Shown here: positions 1-11,530 of the stretch, one piece after another
How the letters are laid out: each line of letters opens with the position of its first letter
Numbering within the stretch: the first letter of the stretch is position 1
Assembly (NCBI GenBank): GCA_949752795.1
Contig: OX457061.1
Coordinates: 121,788,152-121,852,151, forward strand
Source of the DNA: Hyperoodon ampullatus
Taxonomy: Eukaryota; Chordata; Mammalia; Artiodactyla; Ziphiidae
Direction of reading: 5' to 3'
Length of the DNA stretch: 64,000 bases
Notes under the pieces: model-generated
Seen by the model: only the letters and a program-made list of their open reading frames with translations
Database searches by the model: none
Told to the model about the DNA's origin: nothing
Translations under genes and position numbers: made by a program

Positions 1-2049
1 GCAGAATACGTAGACCTAGAAGAATTTCACGTATTCAAGGTCTATGTGTTTTTTCCTTTAACTATAGAGCACATGTTCTCTAATTAAATAGGAAGAGTGA
101 GAACTGCTGGACTGGATAAAAATTAATAGATTTTACATTTTCATTAGCAATTCTGCTAGCACTATAAAAAGGAGAAATAGTATCAGAGATGTCATCTTAA
201 CCACTGCTGCTGCTATTTTCAAACAAGACAATGGGAATACTCTGACCTGTAGAGGGCTGCACTCTGATGTGCTAACTTTTTAGAAATAATTAAGATTTTA
301 AAATAAAAGCTTTCACAATATGTAGTGTATCTTATTTTTACAGTATTTTTAGTACGAAAAGGTTACATTTCAACTGTTCATTTCACTGTGGTTAAAATGT
401 ATACTTGAATATTAGTAGATTAGAAATCTAGATTGAATTATTTTGTTTTATAAATATTTATTGTTAAAATTTAAGGATAGTTATTCTAAAAGTTTTCAAA
501 TGTCCTTTTAAAAAGAAAATTAAATGCAGTGTCCAGTTCGCTTTCTATTGTATAATGTTCAAAGGACAGATTTATTACCTGAACAGCAGTAGCCATGGTA
601 CTTGATTTTTACATTTTATACAATGGCAAATTTGAACAAAACTAGCTAAAGCAAAAAATTTTTTTAACTAAATTTCTTTCCTAAGTTGTTCTTTAGGGAA
701 ACAAATTAAGGGTACTCCCTAGCATGTCAGTTTTGTTTTATTAGTGATTTCTTTTATTGATACCAACTGTTACACAGTGTGTCTGCCAAGTGTCTGGGCC
801 AGTTGCCAGTACTTTCAGTACTAGTAGTCAGCACTTTAAAAAAAAAAAATTAAGACTTTTTTATTAAGAGCAGTTTTAGCTTCACAGCAGAAGTCAGTAC
901 TTTGAATGCCTAGTTTACTAGAATTCACTTTGTCCCCAAATACATATTTTTTGGTTCTGAACATATATATGGTAGATTTTACTTTTGAAGCACACTGTGG
1001 ATAATAATGATTTGATCCCAAAAAATAGGCTTTATTAAAAGAGGAGAGAAAAATATGGGTATTTATATAATAAAAGAAAAGAATGTAGATATATCTTAAA
1101 ACAGGAATTGCTGTGTGAAAGGAGCCATTCTTATCGTAGTAAGCAAATGGAGAGATACATTAGGTAGGGGACTGAGCTCCAACACATCCTTTTCTTCACC
1201 CTGAATTCCTTCTTAATATTGGCTTTAGCTATTTGCATATGTTTTCTTGAATTATTTGTGTTTGCCACCTAAATAAACATTGTGTCTAAACAGCTTACCG
1301 CTCTAATTGGAGTGTTTAAGTCTTGGTGCTGTCATTTGCGTAACAAATTTTAGTGACATAATCCATGGAGAATGCTTTACAGAATTTCTTGATTTTTTTT
1401 TTTGTCTTTGAATCACTGACAGCATGTGTTCTATTAAAGCAAACCTTAGCATGAGATGAGATGAATTCACCTTAACTTCTCCTGGGTTTTCATTGCTGCT
1501 TGGCCCTCCTTTTCTTTATCCCTAGTGGATTCCCTGTTACACCCTGCACCACTGTTGGTAGAAATCTTTACCATTTTGCTCAAGGAGCCAAATCAGCTCT
1601 CTTTTTCAACTCTCTCCAGATGGCTTGTCCTCCCTAAAAAGAAAACCAACACGCACTCTGTTTCTGTCTTTTAACATTTTCTTCATGCACCTGTCTCCAA
1701 ACCAGTACCGCTCTCCTGTCTTCCAGGCTGAGAAAGCATGTTAGACCCCACCTGTGTTTTCATTCCTTTCCCCTGCTCTCCTCTACTTGCAGCTCCAATT
1801 ATCTTCTCTTTCTTATCTTTTTGCCCTTTAATTTTGCCATTTTTTCCCTCCAATATACTAATACATTTTTCAAGTGAGTCGGCTGTACTCGGTTTCCTTA
1901 CCTTGCTCATCCCCTAGCTTTCTACTTGGACTTGAGTTCCCATAACTCTGTGGAAAGGGACCTCTTGAAAGACATTATTTTAAAAGTTTCTTAAAGCAAA
2001 ACTCTTATACTTGTGTCTATCACTGTAAACCTGGCAGTGTGCATTATTT

Positions 2050-2445
2050 GGAGAAGAAGTTCCATAGCTTTCATCAGCTTAAGGTCTTCACTCAAACCAC
2101 ACACAGTGTTTATTCCTTTTTCCTTGTGACACAGATGTCACACGTCTTAATCTTTTCAGATGTCTTAATGCCTTAATCTTTTCTTCTTTTCTAAATAGCT
2201 TCACCTTTAGACCTAATATCCCTGTATCCCTCAACTCTTCCTTACATAACATGAAGTCTAGACCCTCCAACAATCCAATCAGGCCCTGGTTTCCTTTATT
2301 CAGATAGTTCTAATTTGTCAATATGCCCCATAAGATGTGACATCCAGAATTGGACACTTTTTAGTGCATCATGTAGATGATAATGAGCTAAAACCTTCCT
2401 TTCTCTGGAAACTATGTTAATACAGGCTAATATTAATGTTCATGA
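2050..2445. repeat. Probable CR1/L3-type LINE relic
   Basis: The stretch around 2335-2440 (CATCCAGAATTGGACACTTT and the following AAACCTTCCTTTCTCTGGA) resembles the 3' part of ancient CR1/L3 LINEs, in which a 'ccagaactggacac' phrase is typical. It is heavily decayed, so the ends and orientation are guesses. It lies inside an FBXO8 intron and has no coding potential. Confidence 0.4.
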
Positions 2446-2462
2446 TTTCCTCTCTGCCTGTG

Positions 2463-2512
2463 AGACACACATGCATGCACACACGTACACACACAGAAAC
2501 ACACACATATAC
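2463..2512. repeat. CA-rich imperfect microsatellite
   Basis: An interrupted run of CACACA with ATGC and ACGT interruptions inside an FBXO8 intron. It is short and imperfect, so its mutability is probably low. Confidence 0.7.
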
Positions 2513-3343
2513 TGCTGAGAGTTTTAGTCCTGATTAATAACTATAATTAATGCTATATGATCTAGGGATTCCTCTGTACCATTCTTGTAAAACATTATTA
2601 AAAATCAAAAATACTCATACATGTATTAAACAAATACGTAGTTATTCAACAGATCTCATGCTATGGTTTCTTTCATTTTTATTGCTTACAAAACAAGATA
2701 GGAATTCGTATGGTTGCCAGCTTGCCTATTGAAGACAATTATAATCTGGTCCCATGTCCTTTTCTGTTTTGTCATCCCTTACTCTTCACTCTGAAAGCCC
2801 TGCTTAAGTAACCTTCCTTTCCAGAGGAATCCCGGGCTTGAAACTGATGCTGTCTTTCCTCAAAACCAGCAGTGTTGGCTGATTTCAAGCCTGTGTAGCC
2901 GGTTTTCAGGACTGGGTTGAAAACCATCTGCTTACTCCTCTGCATCTGATTGATTTTGGAGAACTCAAGTGAGGTTACATATTAAATTCTCAAACATGTA
3001 TTCTGTAAAAAAAGGAAATGACCAACAATTGTATGATGCTTGCATAAGGCAAATGCCAGTGTTAATTTACAACAAAGGAGCATCAAACAGTCTTAACAAT
3101 GGCATATATCATATAATTAGAGAATTGCATGCTATTTAACAGATCACATTAGTGTTGTTTTACATTTTGTAAATTTTTAAAAAGTAAATTAGAATTAGTT
3201 TTGTGTCTCTTAAATACTGATTTACGAGTAAGCATGAATAAAGAACCTATTAATTACTACTTAATTGACATTCCTTGGTCTTTGAATCACTTGGATTAAA
3301 ATTAAGCACTGGAAATACTTCTAATATGCTGTTATGCTTTTTA

Positions 3344-3556
3344 TTTTATTTTTTTTTTTTTTTTTGCGGTACGCGGGCCTCTCACTGTTGTGGTCTCTCC
3401 CGTTGCGGAGCACAGGCTCCGGATGCGCAGGCTCAGCGGCCATGGCTCACGGGCCCAGCCGCTCCGTGGCATATGGGATCCTCCCAGACCGGGGCACGAA
3501 CCCGTATCCCCTGCATCGGCAGGCGGACTCTCAACCACTGCGCCACCAGGGAGGCC
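3344..3556 (-). repeat. CHR-type tRNA-derived SINE, young copy
   Basis: Minus-strand insertion with the T-rich tail at the left and the tRNA-like head at the right (GCGCCACCAGGGAGGCC is the reverse complement of the head). An A-box-like TGGCGCAGTGGTT and a B-box-like GGTTCGTGCCC are present on the element strand. It is flanked by a perfect 15-bp TSD, CTGTTATGCTTTTTA, at 3329-3343 and 3557-3571. Open frames of 60-116 codons over this spot come from the SINE. It shares diagnostic bases with the copy at 22018 (see findings). It is intronic and probably neutral. Confidence 0.95.
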
Positions 3557-5204
3557 CTGTTATGCTTTTTAAATGGAGGAGTTTTAGGGAAAAAAATCAA
3601 AACCTGGCTTAATTTTGCAGAGTAGATCAATTAAATATACAGTCAACTCTCGATTGTTCAAACGAATGGAGGAAAGGATGGAACAAGCATTCCTGTTTCT
3701 CTCGTTCCTGCCCCTCAGACAGCTGCTGAGAGCCTCATTCCAAACAAGTTCCTTGGCTTTTCATCTTGATCACGTTACGTGCTCTAGCCTTGTATCCAGG
3801 GTGCAGTCTGAAATATGGCTTACCACTGAGTTGGCAAAGTTTCACGTTCTCACATTCTGCTCTTTATATGCTTTTTAAAATCAGTGCTTTAGGATTGTTT
3901 TTATACTTTTCAAATTCTTATGAAAATTTGATAGCATTGCTAATAGCCTGTTATCCTCATAAAATTAGTTTTATACCAAAATCTTATCTTTGAATTACAT
4001 TTTATAGATAATTATAACCTTTCAAAAGCATAACCTCATGGTACCAAATTGCTTAAAAAATCTAATATAAAAATTTTATGAGAGTTTTTCTCCCGAGAGT
4101 TTTTAAAAAAATTCTTCCAATTTTTTGAATTCCTAATGTATGCAATATTTCTGATCACTATGTAAGCGTTTGTAAAGGGAAGAAATGCGGGAGGAATTTA
4201 TGTGTGAAAACAGTATGTTGTGTGTATATAATATGTCATTTTCTCTACCAATTAACTGCACACAGTGTGCTATTATCCAGACATGAGCATTCATGGGAAT
4301 GCATGTATCTGGATAACTGTGAGTTGAAATAAACACACCTGCTTTTATTTCAATAACTGCACATTCAAATCCACATAAGGCATTTATTTGAATGTGACCT
4401 TCATATACATGAGAGAACATTGGTTTCAGTGTTTGATTGTTTTGTTGCTATTTTGTTGTTGGTGGTTTAAATCTAAAGTAGGGTACAACCTTACGGGTAA
4501 TGCTTCTCTGGAAAACTTTGCATGCAGAGAAAAGGAAATTCAAAGATAAACCCTATGAAAAACACTGAAATTGTTTTGTCTTATTATGTTTAACCTCAGT
4601 GTGTATTGGAGCTAAATTCTTACAGAATGTATTAATAGCAATGCTTGAAGCCAAAGTGTACACAACCCATAAACCAGTCTGGAACTCTTCTCCTTTTACT
4701 TTAAGTAAATTTAATGATGATTCTTTCCAGAAAAAAACCTGTTAGTCTTTGATTTGGAGAATCCATTTTTCTCAAGAAGCTATTTCCTTGAAAAGTGTGT
4801 TAGAATATGTGTCTGAGCTTTTGAAATCATGTTTTCCATTAGGCAATGAAGTGTTTGTTGTAAGGCTTATTCTTAAAGTCTGTGTAATTGTTCTTCCCCA
4901 CTCCCCCCACCCCCAATTTAGGTCATATTTCTGGATAGTTAGTTTTAACTGACCTGAGCCAGAAAATTGAATGAGGATGTCTTTAGAAGTCTTAACTTTG
5001 AATTTCCTACTTTTCATTGCATGTAAACTATCAACCACAAATAACAGTTTCAGTTCAAGTTCTAGCTTGTATTTTGCATGTTAAAGCTATAAACAGTCTA
5101 TTAATGCTGGAAAGAATCTATAGCTATTGTTCTGCTATTGCCTAATTGTTGAATTTACAAAGGAAGACTGATTTTATTTATGTAGACTTGTCTTTCTGTC
5201 TTAG

Positions 5205-5323
5205 GGAGTGAACTACTTTATGTCCAAGGGCATCCTAGATGATTCACCAAAGGAAATAGCAAAGTTTATCTTCTGTACAAGAACACTAAATTGGAAAAAA
5301 CTCAGAATCTATCTTGATGAAAG
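5205..5323 (+). CDS. FBXO8: FBXO8 coding exon, start of the Sec7 core (third-last exon)
   Basis: Codes for 39 residues beginning GVNYFMSKGILDDSP, plus two bases of a split Arg codon completed by the next exon. It is bounded by TTAG at 5201-5204 and a GTAAAA donor at 5324. FBXO8 is an F-box protein (substrate-recognition partner in SCF ubiquitin ligases) that also carries a Sec7-like domain; in the literature it is linked to ARF6 ubiquitination. The segment matches the first helices of the Sec7 fold: the 'G(V/I)xY(F/L)xxxGILxDSPxEIAKFI' pattern is the hallmark of the Sec7 N-terminal part. Assuming the usual 319-residue protein, this exon starts near residue 153. The F-box (roughly residues 70-110) must be encoded left of the window. 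The identification is from sequence recognition and the exon structure is read directly. Confidence 0.95.
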
Positions 5324-6152
5324 GTAAAAAAAAATAATTTTTCATCAGACATGAGTTAAATAATGCTTTTAATGAGTTAAGTTTTACCTTAAAAACTGTA
5401 CTACGTAGCATTCATCTAGTTGCAAGATTGAGTGAAGACAGGAAAAATATTCCTATACCTTGCAAATCATTTCTGTTGCAAGCTGATGAGGAATTTACCA
5501 TTGTAAATGTAAAAAAAAAGCCCAAGCACAGACACAAAATGGAAGTCCAACATCTTTGTGATAGCAAACCAAAACTAGACATAAAATCTAAGTGTTTGGT
5601 AACTAAAAGTTATGAATTTTGAAATTGTCCATATAAAAATCAAATGGACAAATAGTACTCATAAACACAAATCCTATAAGATGTGTATATTTGCATCATA
5701 CTACACAAAAGTGTCATGTAAAAGCTTGAAAATTCCAGAAGTGTGATTTAATAGTGTGCTTTACAGAGACAGTGCCTAGTATGCTGTTTTGACTTGATAG
5801 TCATTCATTTGTACTCTTGAATTCTGGGTATCAACAGACAGAAAAATATTGTGAAAATATTTTGATGTGACATCACCGAACTACCATTTTAAAAATTATA
5901 GATCTCATAGAAATCTAAAGAATGGCTCAAAAATGTGTCTTTTCATTGTAATTCTCTTTTTTTTTTATTTCTTAGGATTTTTCAACAACGATTTGTATTT
6001 ATTATATTCCAGGAACTTTGCTAGAAGTAGCAGTATGCAGTTGATTAAAACATAATCCCTGTCCTTGAGTGGTTTATAGTTCAGCATATCGGTCATTGAA
6101 AGAAATTTCTTATGTAAAGATGGTGTCATTAACTCTTTTTGTCCTTAAATGC

Positions 6153-6388
6153 TAGGTACCTAGGGATCAGCAGTTTTTCTTTAAAGAACCAGATATTTCT
6201 GTGACTATTTTAGGCTTTGAAGGACATATGCTCTCTATTGCAGCTACTTATAACTTTGCCATTGTGTCATGAAAGCAGACATAGACAATAAGTAAACAAG
6301 TGAGTATAGCTGTGTTCTAGTATTTATAAAAACAGGCAGTGGGCTGTAGTATTTGGTCCACTAGCTGTAGTTTGCCTATCCCTGCCAT
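6153..6388. mobile_element. Decayed non-autonomous DNA transposon (hAT/Charlie-type MER element)
   Basis: The block runs from AGGGATCAGCAGTTTTTCTT to AGTTTGCCTATCCCTGCC and includes ATTTTAGGCTTTGAAGGAC, AAGCAGACATAGACAATA and AAACAGGCAGTGGGCTGTAG in order. This is the familiar mammalian MER-type MITE whose ends read 'cagggrtcagcaaact' and 'agtttgccgacccctg'. The terminal inverted repeats are still visible. It is non-coding, inside an FBXO8 intron. The exact MER subfamily is not assigned. Confidence 0.7.
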
Positions 6389-6547
6389 AAGCAACTGGTA
6401 GAAATTAAGATTTCTATAATCATGATCATATAATCACGGTTGAGTTCAGTAAGGATTGAAGCGTATTATAACAAAGTGTGACTATTAGAGCGCTATTGAT
6501 AAAAAATAAGTATATATGCACATATGTACACAAATATTTATATAATT

Positions 6548-6800
6548 ATAAACAACCTAAATGTATATCATTAGAATTCTTATATCCATAAGATACGCTA
6601 CTGTGGAGCCATTTAAATGAAAGAGTTAGATCTTTGTGTAAAGACACAGAAAGCTGCTCACAATACACTATATGAAACAAGCAAAAGCAAATTCTAGAAC
6701 AATATAGGGTATATGTAGACACTTAAAAAAAAAGTCTACATAAACAATTGTTACCTCTGGTGATGTGGATTGGTATGGAAAGTGAAGATTCTCCTTATTT
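6548..6800 (+). repeat. L1M 3'-UTR-like fragment
   Basis: Contains the decayed order 'aacaacctaaatg...gagccatttaaatgaaagag...gaaagctgctca...aagcaaa', which matches the 3' part of old mammalian L1M elements ('caacctaaatgtcc...cagccattaaaa'). It is strongly diverged, with no TSD recognised. Boundaries are approximate. Confidence 0.6.
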
Positions 6801-7157
6801 TCATAATTAAAAAAATAAAGAATTCTGTTTGTCATTTGGATTTAGCCAAGAAGATACTTGAAAAGTTACCATTTTTAATACTGAAAAATTCATTTTTCAT
6901 TCATTTTATAGTTAGAATTTCTAGTTTCACCTTGTTTTGTTATTCTGTTCATGAAAGATTTTTAAACTGCTTAATTTTATAAATAATCATACTTTGATGT
7001 TTTAAAATTTTAAGACACATATACTTTATAGGATTGCTGATGTGGTAATCAACGATAAAGTATTTTCATCCAAAAAGTGAATAATCTGTGATTTTTCCCA
7101 TTATTTTTTTAATAGAGAAAAGTTAACTAAAACTGTACCTTTTTCTTTTTCTACTAG

Positions 7158-7354
7158 GAGAGATGTCTTGGATGACCTTGTAACATTGCATAATTTTAGA
7201 AATCAGTTCTTGCCCAATGCACTGAGAGAATTTTTTCGTCACATCCATGCCCCTGAAGAGCGCGGAGAGTATCTTGAAACACTTATAACAAAGTTCTCAC
7301 ATAGATTCTGTGCTTGTAACCCTGATTTAATGAGAGAACTTGGCCTTAGTCCTG
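7158..7354 (+). CDS. FBXO8: FBXO8 coding exon, Sec7 motif-1 region (second-last exon)
   Basis: The first base completes the split Arg codon. Then 65 codons follow (RDVLDDLVTLHNF ... MRELGLSP), plus one base of a split Asp codon. The acceptor is CTACTAG and the donor is CCTG|GTAAGA. The stretch LPNALREFF through SHRFCACNPDL aligns with the ALR-x-F ... QRYCxCNP region of ARF exchange factors such as ARNO and cytohesin. The catalytic 'glutamate finger' context (LPGEA in ARNO) reads APEER here, so a Glu can be aligned at the finger position, about residue 226 of the full protein, if one residue is inserted afterwards. Whether it works as an exchange factor cannot be told from sequence. Confidence 0.97.
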
Positions 7355-8659
7355 GTAAGAATGTATATAGTGAATTCCTTCCTTCTCCCATTCCCATCTC
7401 TAGGTAAAAATAGTAGTAGATGAGATATTTTTCTCACTATGGGGAAAAATGCTTCCTGTAGTTACAAATACTTGTCTTATTGCTTCTAGCAATAACTAGT
7501 TTGTCATAACTATTATTTACATGTAGTAAATATACTGTTTTAGGAGGAAAGTTAGACTTAGATATATAAATTCTTTAAAATTCTTGGTTAAGCATTAGGT
7601 ATTTTTACTAGTCTAATCAAAAACTTGAGAAATTATTTTTAAAGCTTTTAATAATACACATATTACATAGGTAACACCTAGAATTATTCTACTAAAATTT
7701 GTTTTTAATACAACTAGTTTTCACTGTTTGTGTGTATGTATATATGGGCATGGTATAGCCTGAGTCACCTATGTATTTTTTTCATGTGATATAGATTTAT
7801 TTCTCTCTTCATATCAAAAAATCTTGTCGTGCTTATCTTAATACAGAGATTACAAAGCCTTTTCCTATCATATGAAATTTGTTGAGCATGCTTGTGCAAG
7901 ACAACCTTTATTAAGACTGCAATATTCTGAAAAATAAACACCATAGTAGTAGCAAGTAGCAGTAGCAAGTGTCATGAGGTTTCTTACTGTTTTAACAGTA
8001 AACATCAACTATTGCCCTGAACAATATAAAGAAGAAAATTTTTTGTTGCGTGGGCTCAAGTTTAGCAATTTTTTCCCTAAAGATTTACTTTTGAGATTAA
8101 TATGTAAATTCCATAGACCTTTTAAATACATATCTTAAATGACAAGGGTAATTTAATAATCTTGTGAGATGTTTCCATTTTATTTTCTAGTACCAAGTTA
8201 ATACATTTTCTTGTCATTAAAAATGCTTTCTAATTAAATTAGGTTTTTGTAAAAGCATTTGAAAATAAATATCTGACTTTTTTTTTAACGGGAAGATATA
8301 CTGACAGTACAAATGTATTTAATGGGTAGTTGAATGGGAATATCACATTTGAAAGCAAGAGACCAATAAAGCCAATTTTGAAATTTTTAAATTTAGAATG
8401 ACTTTTTACTCTAAACTCCTAAACTATTTGAAGAAAATGCTCACTGAATTGGTGTTCAGTTAGGATGATCAACAACTCTGTTTGCCCAGGAGAGGAGTTT
8501 CCTAGGACACAGGATTTTCATCACCAAACTGGGGAAGGCCCAGGCGATTATGTTTAATTATCATCTACTCTTGAGCTTTAGAAATTATGAACAGTTTTGC
8601 CTTTGAGACCACAGTTTAAAAACCAGCCCGTAATTCCAGGTGTTCCTTTGTCCTTCCAG
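7355..8659 (+). other. FBXO8: FBXO8 last intron
   Basis: A 1305-base AT-rich intron, starting GTAAGA and ending CTTTGTCCTTCCAG. It splits an Asp codon after the first base. No young repeat lies inside. A stretch near 8440-8600 with higher GC may be a decayed repeat, but I could not assign it. Short frames in it are unsupported. Confidence 0.85.
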
Positions 8660-8847
8660 ATGCTGTCTATGTGCTGTGCTACTCTCTGATTCTACTTTCC
8701 ATTGACCTCACTAGCCCTCACGTGAAGAATAAAATGTCAAAAAGAGAATTTATTCGAAATACCCGCCGTGCTGCTCAGAACATTAGTGAAGATTTTGTGG
8801 GGCACCTTTATGACAACATCTACCTTATTGGCCATGTGGCTGCATAA
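8660..8847 (+). CDS. FBXO8: FBXO8 terminal coding exon, end of the Sec7 domain and C-terminus
   Basis: Starts by completing the split Asp codon, then runs AVYVLCYSLILLSIDLT to the C-terminal YLIGHVAA and TAA at 8845-8847. The YVLCYSLILLSIDLTSPHV segment corresponds to Sec7 motif 2 (YVLSFAIIMLNTSLHNPNV in ARNO). The LNTSL core of true exchange factors is replaced by LSIDL, so a key Asn is a Ser here. The three exons total 504 coding bases, or 167 residues plus stop, without frameshift, so the gene looks intact and functional. The C-terminus ends where the known family ends. Confidence 0.97.
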
Positions 8848-9600
8848 GAGCACAATTGTTAGGACTTTAACTTGTAACTTCAAACTAAAACTACCCAAGG
8901 ACTTATTTAGCAGATATGGGGGTTACATTAGCGCTGGTCATTCTAGCCTCTGTATACAATCAAGCTTGAGTGTACAACCCTTTTTTCTTTTACTCTTTTC
9001 TTTTTTAGTAATTTCCTTGGGGAACTAAAGAATTTTGCAGAATTTTTCTTAATTTTGCTTATCTTGTTTTGCACAAAGCAGAGCCATTGTCTGACACAGC
9101 TGTTTAAGAATGTTAAACTGACATTATACTCTAAAAAAGATGGTATATTTGTGCATTAGATTTGCCTGAAAAACCATTCACTTGCATTCTTTTCTAAAAT
9201 ACCATGTAATGTGTACATATTTAACTAAAAAGATTTATAATCATAATTATTTTATTGTAAAGATTTTAACTAAAGCCTTTCCTTTTTCTCTCAAACTGAG
9301 TTCTGAAATTTATTTGATTCTGATATGAAATTATTACTGTCTTCATAAAAGTTGGATCTGACTTCAATAGAAACCAATACCAGCTTCTCTTTCCTTTGAA
9401 CTTTGAAAAGAGTATCGATTTGTTACTATGCAAAATAGGCACTTATTTTTATAACAGAAATTAATCACTTCATTTTTTAAATTTCTGCGTTAGTTAAGTC
9501 TCAAGTCCTTTAAACCATAGCAAAACAGGTTAAAATCTGTTTCCACACATAAGAACAAAATGTCATTAGAACTTATATCTGAAGTAGTCAAACCTTACTA
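8848..9600 (+). other. FBXO8: Probable FBXO8 3' UTR and immediate downstream flank
   Basis: AT-rich, non-repetitive sequence directly after the stop codon. I see no canonical AATAAA between 8848 and 9600. Weaker variants such as CATAAA near 9343 or ACTAAA near 9270 could serve. The true cleavage site is therefore unknown, and the right edge is simply where the next SINE begins. The internal 86-codon frame (8768-9028) overlaps the last exon in another frame and is not a gene. Confidence 0.5.
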
Positions 9601-9610
9601 TTTTCCTAAT

Positions 9611-9970
9611 TTTTTTATAAATTTATTTATTTTATTTATTTATTTTTGTCTGTGTTGGATCTTTGTTGCTGTGCACAGGATTTCTCCAATTGCGGCGAGC
9701 AGGGGCTACTCTTCCTTGTGGTGCACAGGCTTCTAATTGTGGTGGCCTCTCTTGTTGCGGAGCATGGGCTCTAGGCACACGGGCCTCAGTAGTTGCAGCA
9801 CGCGGTCTCAGTAGTTGTGGCTCGCGGGCTCTAGAGCACAGGCTCAGTAGTTGTGGCACATGGGCTTAGTTGCTCCACAGCACGTGGGATCTTCCCAGAC
9901 CAGGGCTTGAACCCGTGTCCCCTGTATTGGCAGAGGGATGCTTAACCACCGCACCACCAGGGAAGCCCTC
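9611..9970 (-). repeat. Long CHR-type SINE, older copy
   Basis: Minus-strand element: AT-rich (TTTA)n tail on the left, head ACCACCAGGGAAGCCC on the right. It is the long form, with repeated AGTAGTTGTGGC units in its body, as in the copies at 17767, 46477 and 54454. A short TSD, TCCTAAT, is visible at 9604-9610 and 9971-9977. It is more diverged than the short CHR copies. It marks the end of FBXO8-proximal unique sequence. Confidence 0.92.
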
Positions 9971-9977
9971 TCCTAAT

Positions 9978-10984
9978 CTTGATGATTTCTGTTCAGAATC
10001 AGTTGGGAAAGGAATATTGTGAATGACGATAAACAGTCTTTATTCATTCATTCAGTATATATTTATCAAGGGCCTTCCATGTGCTAAGCATTGTGCCAGG
10101 TACTAGTGATACCTGGACATGGGCTCTGCCTTCACAGAAGCTACATGATTGGGTAATGAGAGGAAAACTACTGCTTAATGGAGAGCAAATGTATGATGTA
10201 TATGTTAACAGTTATTTAATCCTTAAAACACTTAACATTGGAATGATAAAGAACAGTGTATTTATATGGTAAGTCACAAGTTCCCTGGAAATGCCTCTAA
10301 GTGAAAAGCATCAGCTTTGGAATGATACACTAAGTGATGGGTGGAGCTGCTAGTTTAGGGGAAGGGAACTGGGGGAGTGGGAAGTCCTTGCTAGAGGTGT
10401 AGAATCCTGACTTCCAGATCTGGCCCTAATATTACAACTGAACGATGTACTACAGAATTTTCAAACAAAACATAAGGTAACCAAAACAACTTTTGAAAGT
10501 CAAAGGGACTTTCAGACTGGTAGTAAACAATTTCTAAGATTCTGAAGCAGATATCTAAATATATTTCACATGTGCATAATTTTGAATTCTATGACAAAAT
10601 AATTCTAATAAGTGTACTAATCAATGTCTTCATAAATGCATACACCTGTGTAAACCAAACCCATATCAAGATATGCAACCTTACACAATGTATATGTAGT
10701 TAACACTGTACCCCTTAATATAAAATATAAACTTTGTAACCATAAAGGTGTATTTACCCTGGTGGTTGGTTATCTTACAGTTGTCATCTGTCATATATAG
10801 CCTATGGTATAAACTCCATAATATAATGGTATAATTTGCTGTGGACAGTCATATATATTTTAAATAAGAAAAAAAGCTCTTTTGCATTTACCCACATTAT
10901 CATTATATTTGAGGTGGCTCTTAGATGATCAGTAGGGAGAGTTTAGAGAAAGTCTTTCAGTGTCTCATTTCTCACTGCAAGCCT
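9978..10984. other. Intergenic, mostly unique AT-rich sequence with an L2 relic
   Basis: An L2 3'-end relic in reverse orientation lies near 10030-10165 (CATGTGCTAAGCATTGTGCC followed by GGGCTCTGCCTTCACAGAAG, matching 'atgtgccaggcactgtgc ... ccctgccctcatggagct'). The rest to 10984 shows no gene, no young repeat and no obvious regulatory block. The 63-codon frame at 10081 runs over the L2 relic. Confidence 0.6.
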
Positions 10985-11530
10985 CCCTAGTGTGGCATGT
11001 AAGACCCTTCACCATCTGGCCTCTGCTTACCTTTAAAGCCTCGTCTCCAGCAGCATTCCTCAAATGTGGTCTGGTCTGTCTTTGCCTTTACAAGCTGTTC
11101 TTTCTGTAGCATCCTCCTCTCCCTCCTGTATCTAAAGTCCCCCTGGGACTTCCCTGGTGGCTCAGTGGTTAAGACTCACGCTCCCAATGCAGGGGGCCCA
11201 GGTTCGATCCCTGGCCAGGGAACTAGATCCGACATGCATGCCACAATTAAGAGTTTGCATGCCACAACTAAGGAGCCAGTGAGCCGCAAATAAGGAGCCC
11301 ACCTGCCTCAACTAAGACCCAGTAGAACCAAGTAAATATTTAAAGTCCCCCTACTTATCACCTAAGATGCACCTCAAATATAATTTCTTGGTCAGAGCTA
11401 TCAAAGACTGTCTCTATCACACATACCACTGGTGTTAATTAATTTTCTACATGTCCAACTTCTTTATCAAAATGTAATCTTCTTAAGGTCAAGGATTGCT
11501 CCCAGCCTGTCAGATTCTATTGGAAGGCCT
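10985..11530 (+). repeat. L2 3'-end fragment, split by a SINE
   Basis: Reads like the L2 LINE 3' end in order: ACCCTTCACCATCTGGCCTC, then CTCGTCTCCAGCAGCATTCC. After the SINE at 11145-11340 it continues with TTGGTCAGAGCTATC, ATCACACATACCACTGGTG and GGTCAAGGATTGCTCCCAG. All phrases are decayed relative to the family consensus. Non-coding. Boundaries are approximate. Confidence 0.7.
11145..11340 (+). repeat. CHR-type SINE inserted in L2
   Basis: Starts GGGACTTCCCTGGTGGCTCA and has a B-box-like GGTTCGATCCCTGG. Flanked by a perfect 12-bp TSD, TAAAGTCCCCCT (11133-11144 and 11341-11352). It has tandem 'ccacaactaaggagcc'-like units, typical of an intermediate-age long form. The 75-codon frame at 11066-11293 is L2 plus SINE and not a gene. 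Confidence 0.93.

Larger units (their letters stand above)
1..5204 (+). other. FBXO8: FBXO8 intron upstream of the first Sec7 exon in the window (partial)
   Basis: This is the 3' part of the intron before the exon at 5205; its left end is outside the window. It ends in a pyrimidine-rich tract and TTAG at 5201-5204, a normal acceptor. No other exon was recognised in it. It is AT-rich and holds an old CR1/L3-like fragment near 2050-2445, a short CA-rich microsatellite near 2463-2512 and a young CHR SINE at 3344-3556. The remainder (1-2050, 2513-3328, 3572-5180) is unique-looking sequence with no feature I can support. Open frames here are short and unrecognised. Confidence 0.8.
5324..7157 (+). 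other. FBXO8: FBXO8 intron between the first two Sec7 exons in the window
   Basis: A 1834-base AT-rich intron with GT and AG ends (GTAAAA ... TTCTACTAG). It splits an Arg codon after two bases. It contains old repeats: an L2-like relic near 5995-6085, a hAT-like MITE at about 6153-6388 and an L1M 3' piece at about 6548-6800. A frame of 64 codons at 5428-5622 has no recognisable similarity and is not supported as a gene. Confidence 0.85.

Noticed and set aside
3275..3630. Several overlapping frames of 60-116 codons with similar proteins recurring at 13.2, 22.0, 50.0 and 59.8 kb
   Set aside because: They are translations of CHR SINE copies in different frames and orientations; the repeated peptide pattern comes from the repeat, not from a gene family.
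5428..5622. 64-codon frame just after the first FBXO8 exon, possibly an alternative exon
   Set aside because: It has no good acceptor-donor pair, lies in AT-rich intron and has no family similarity. The next exon at 7158 joins the upstream exon in frame without it.
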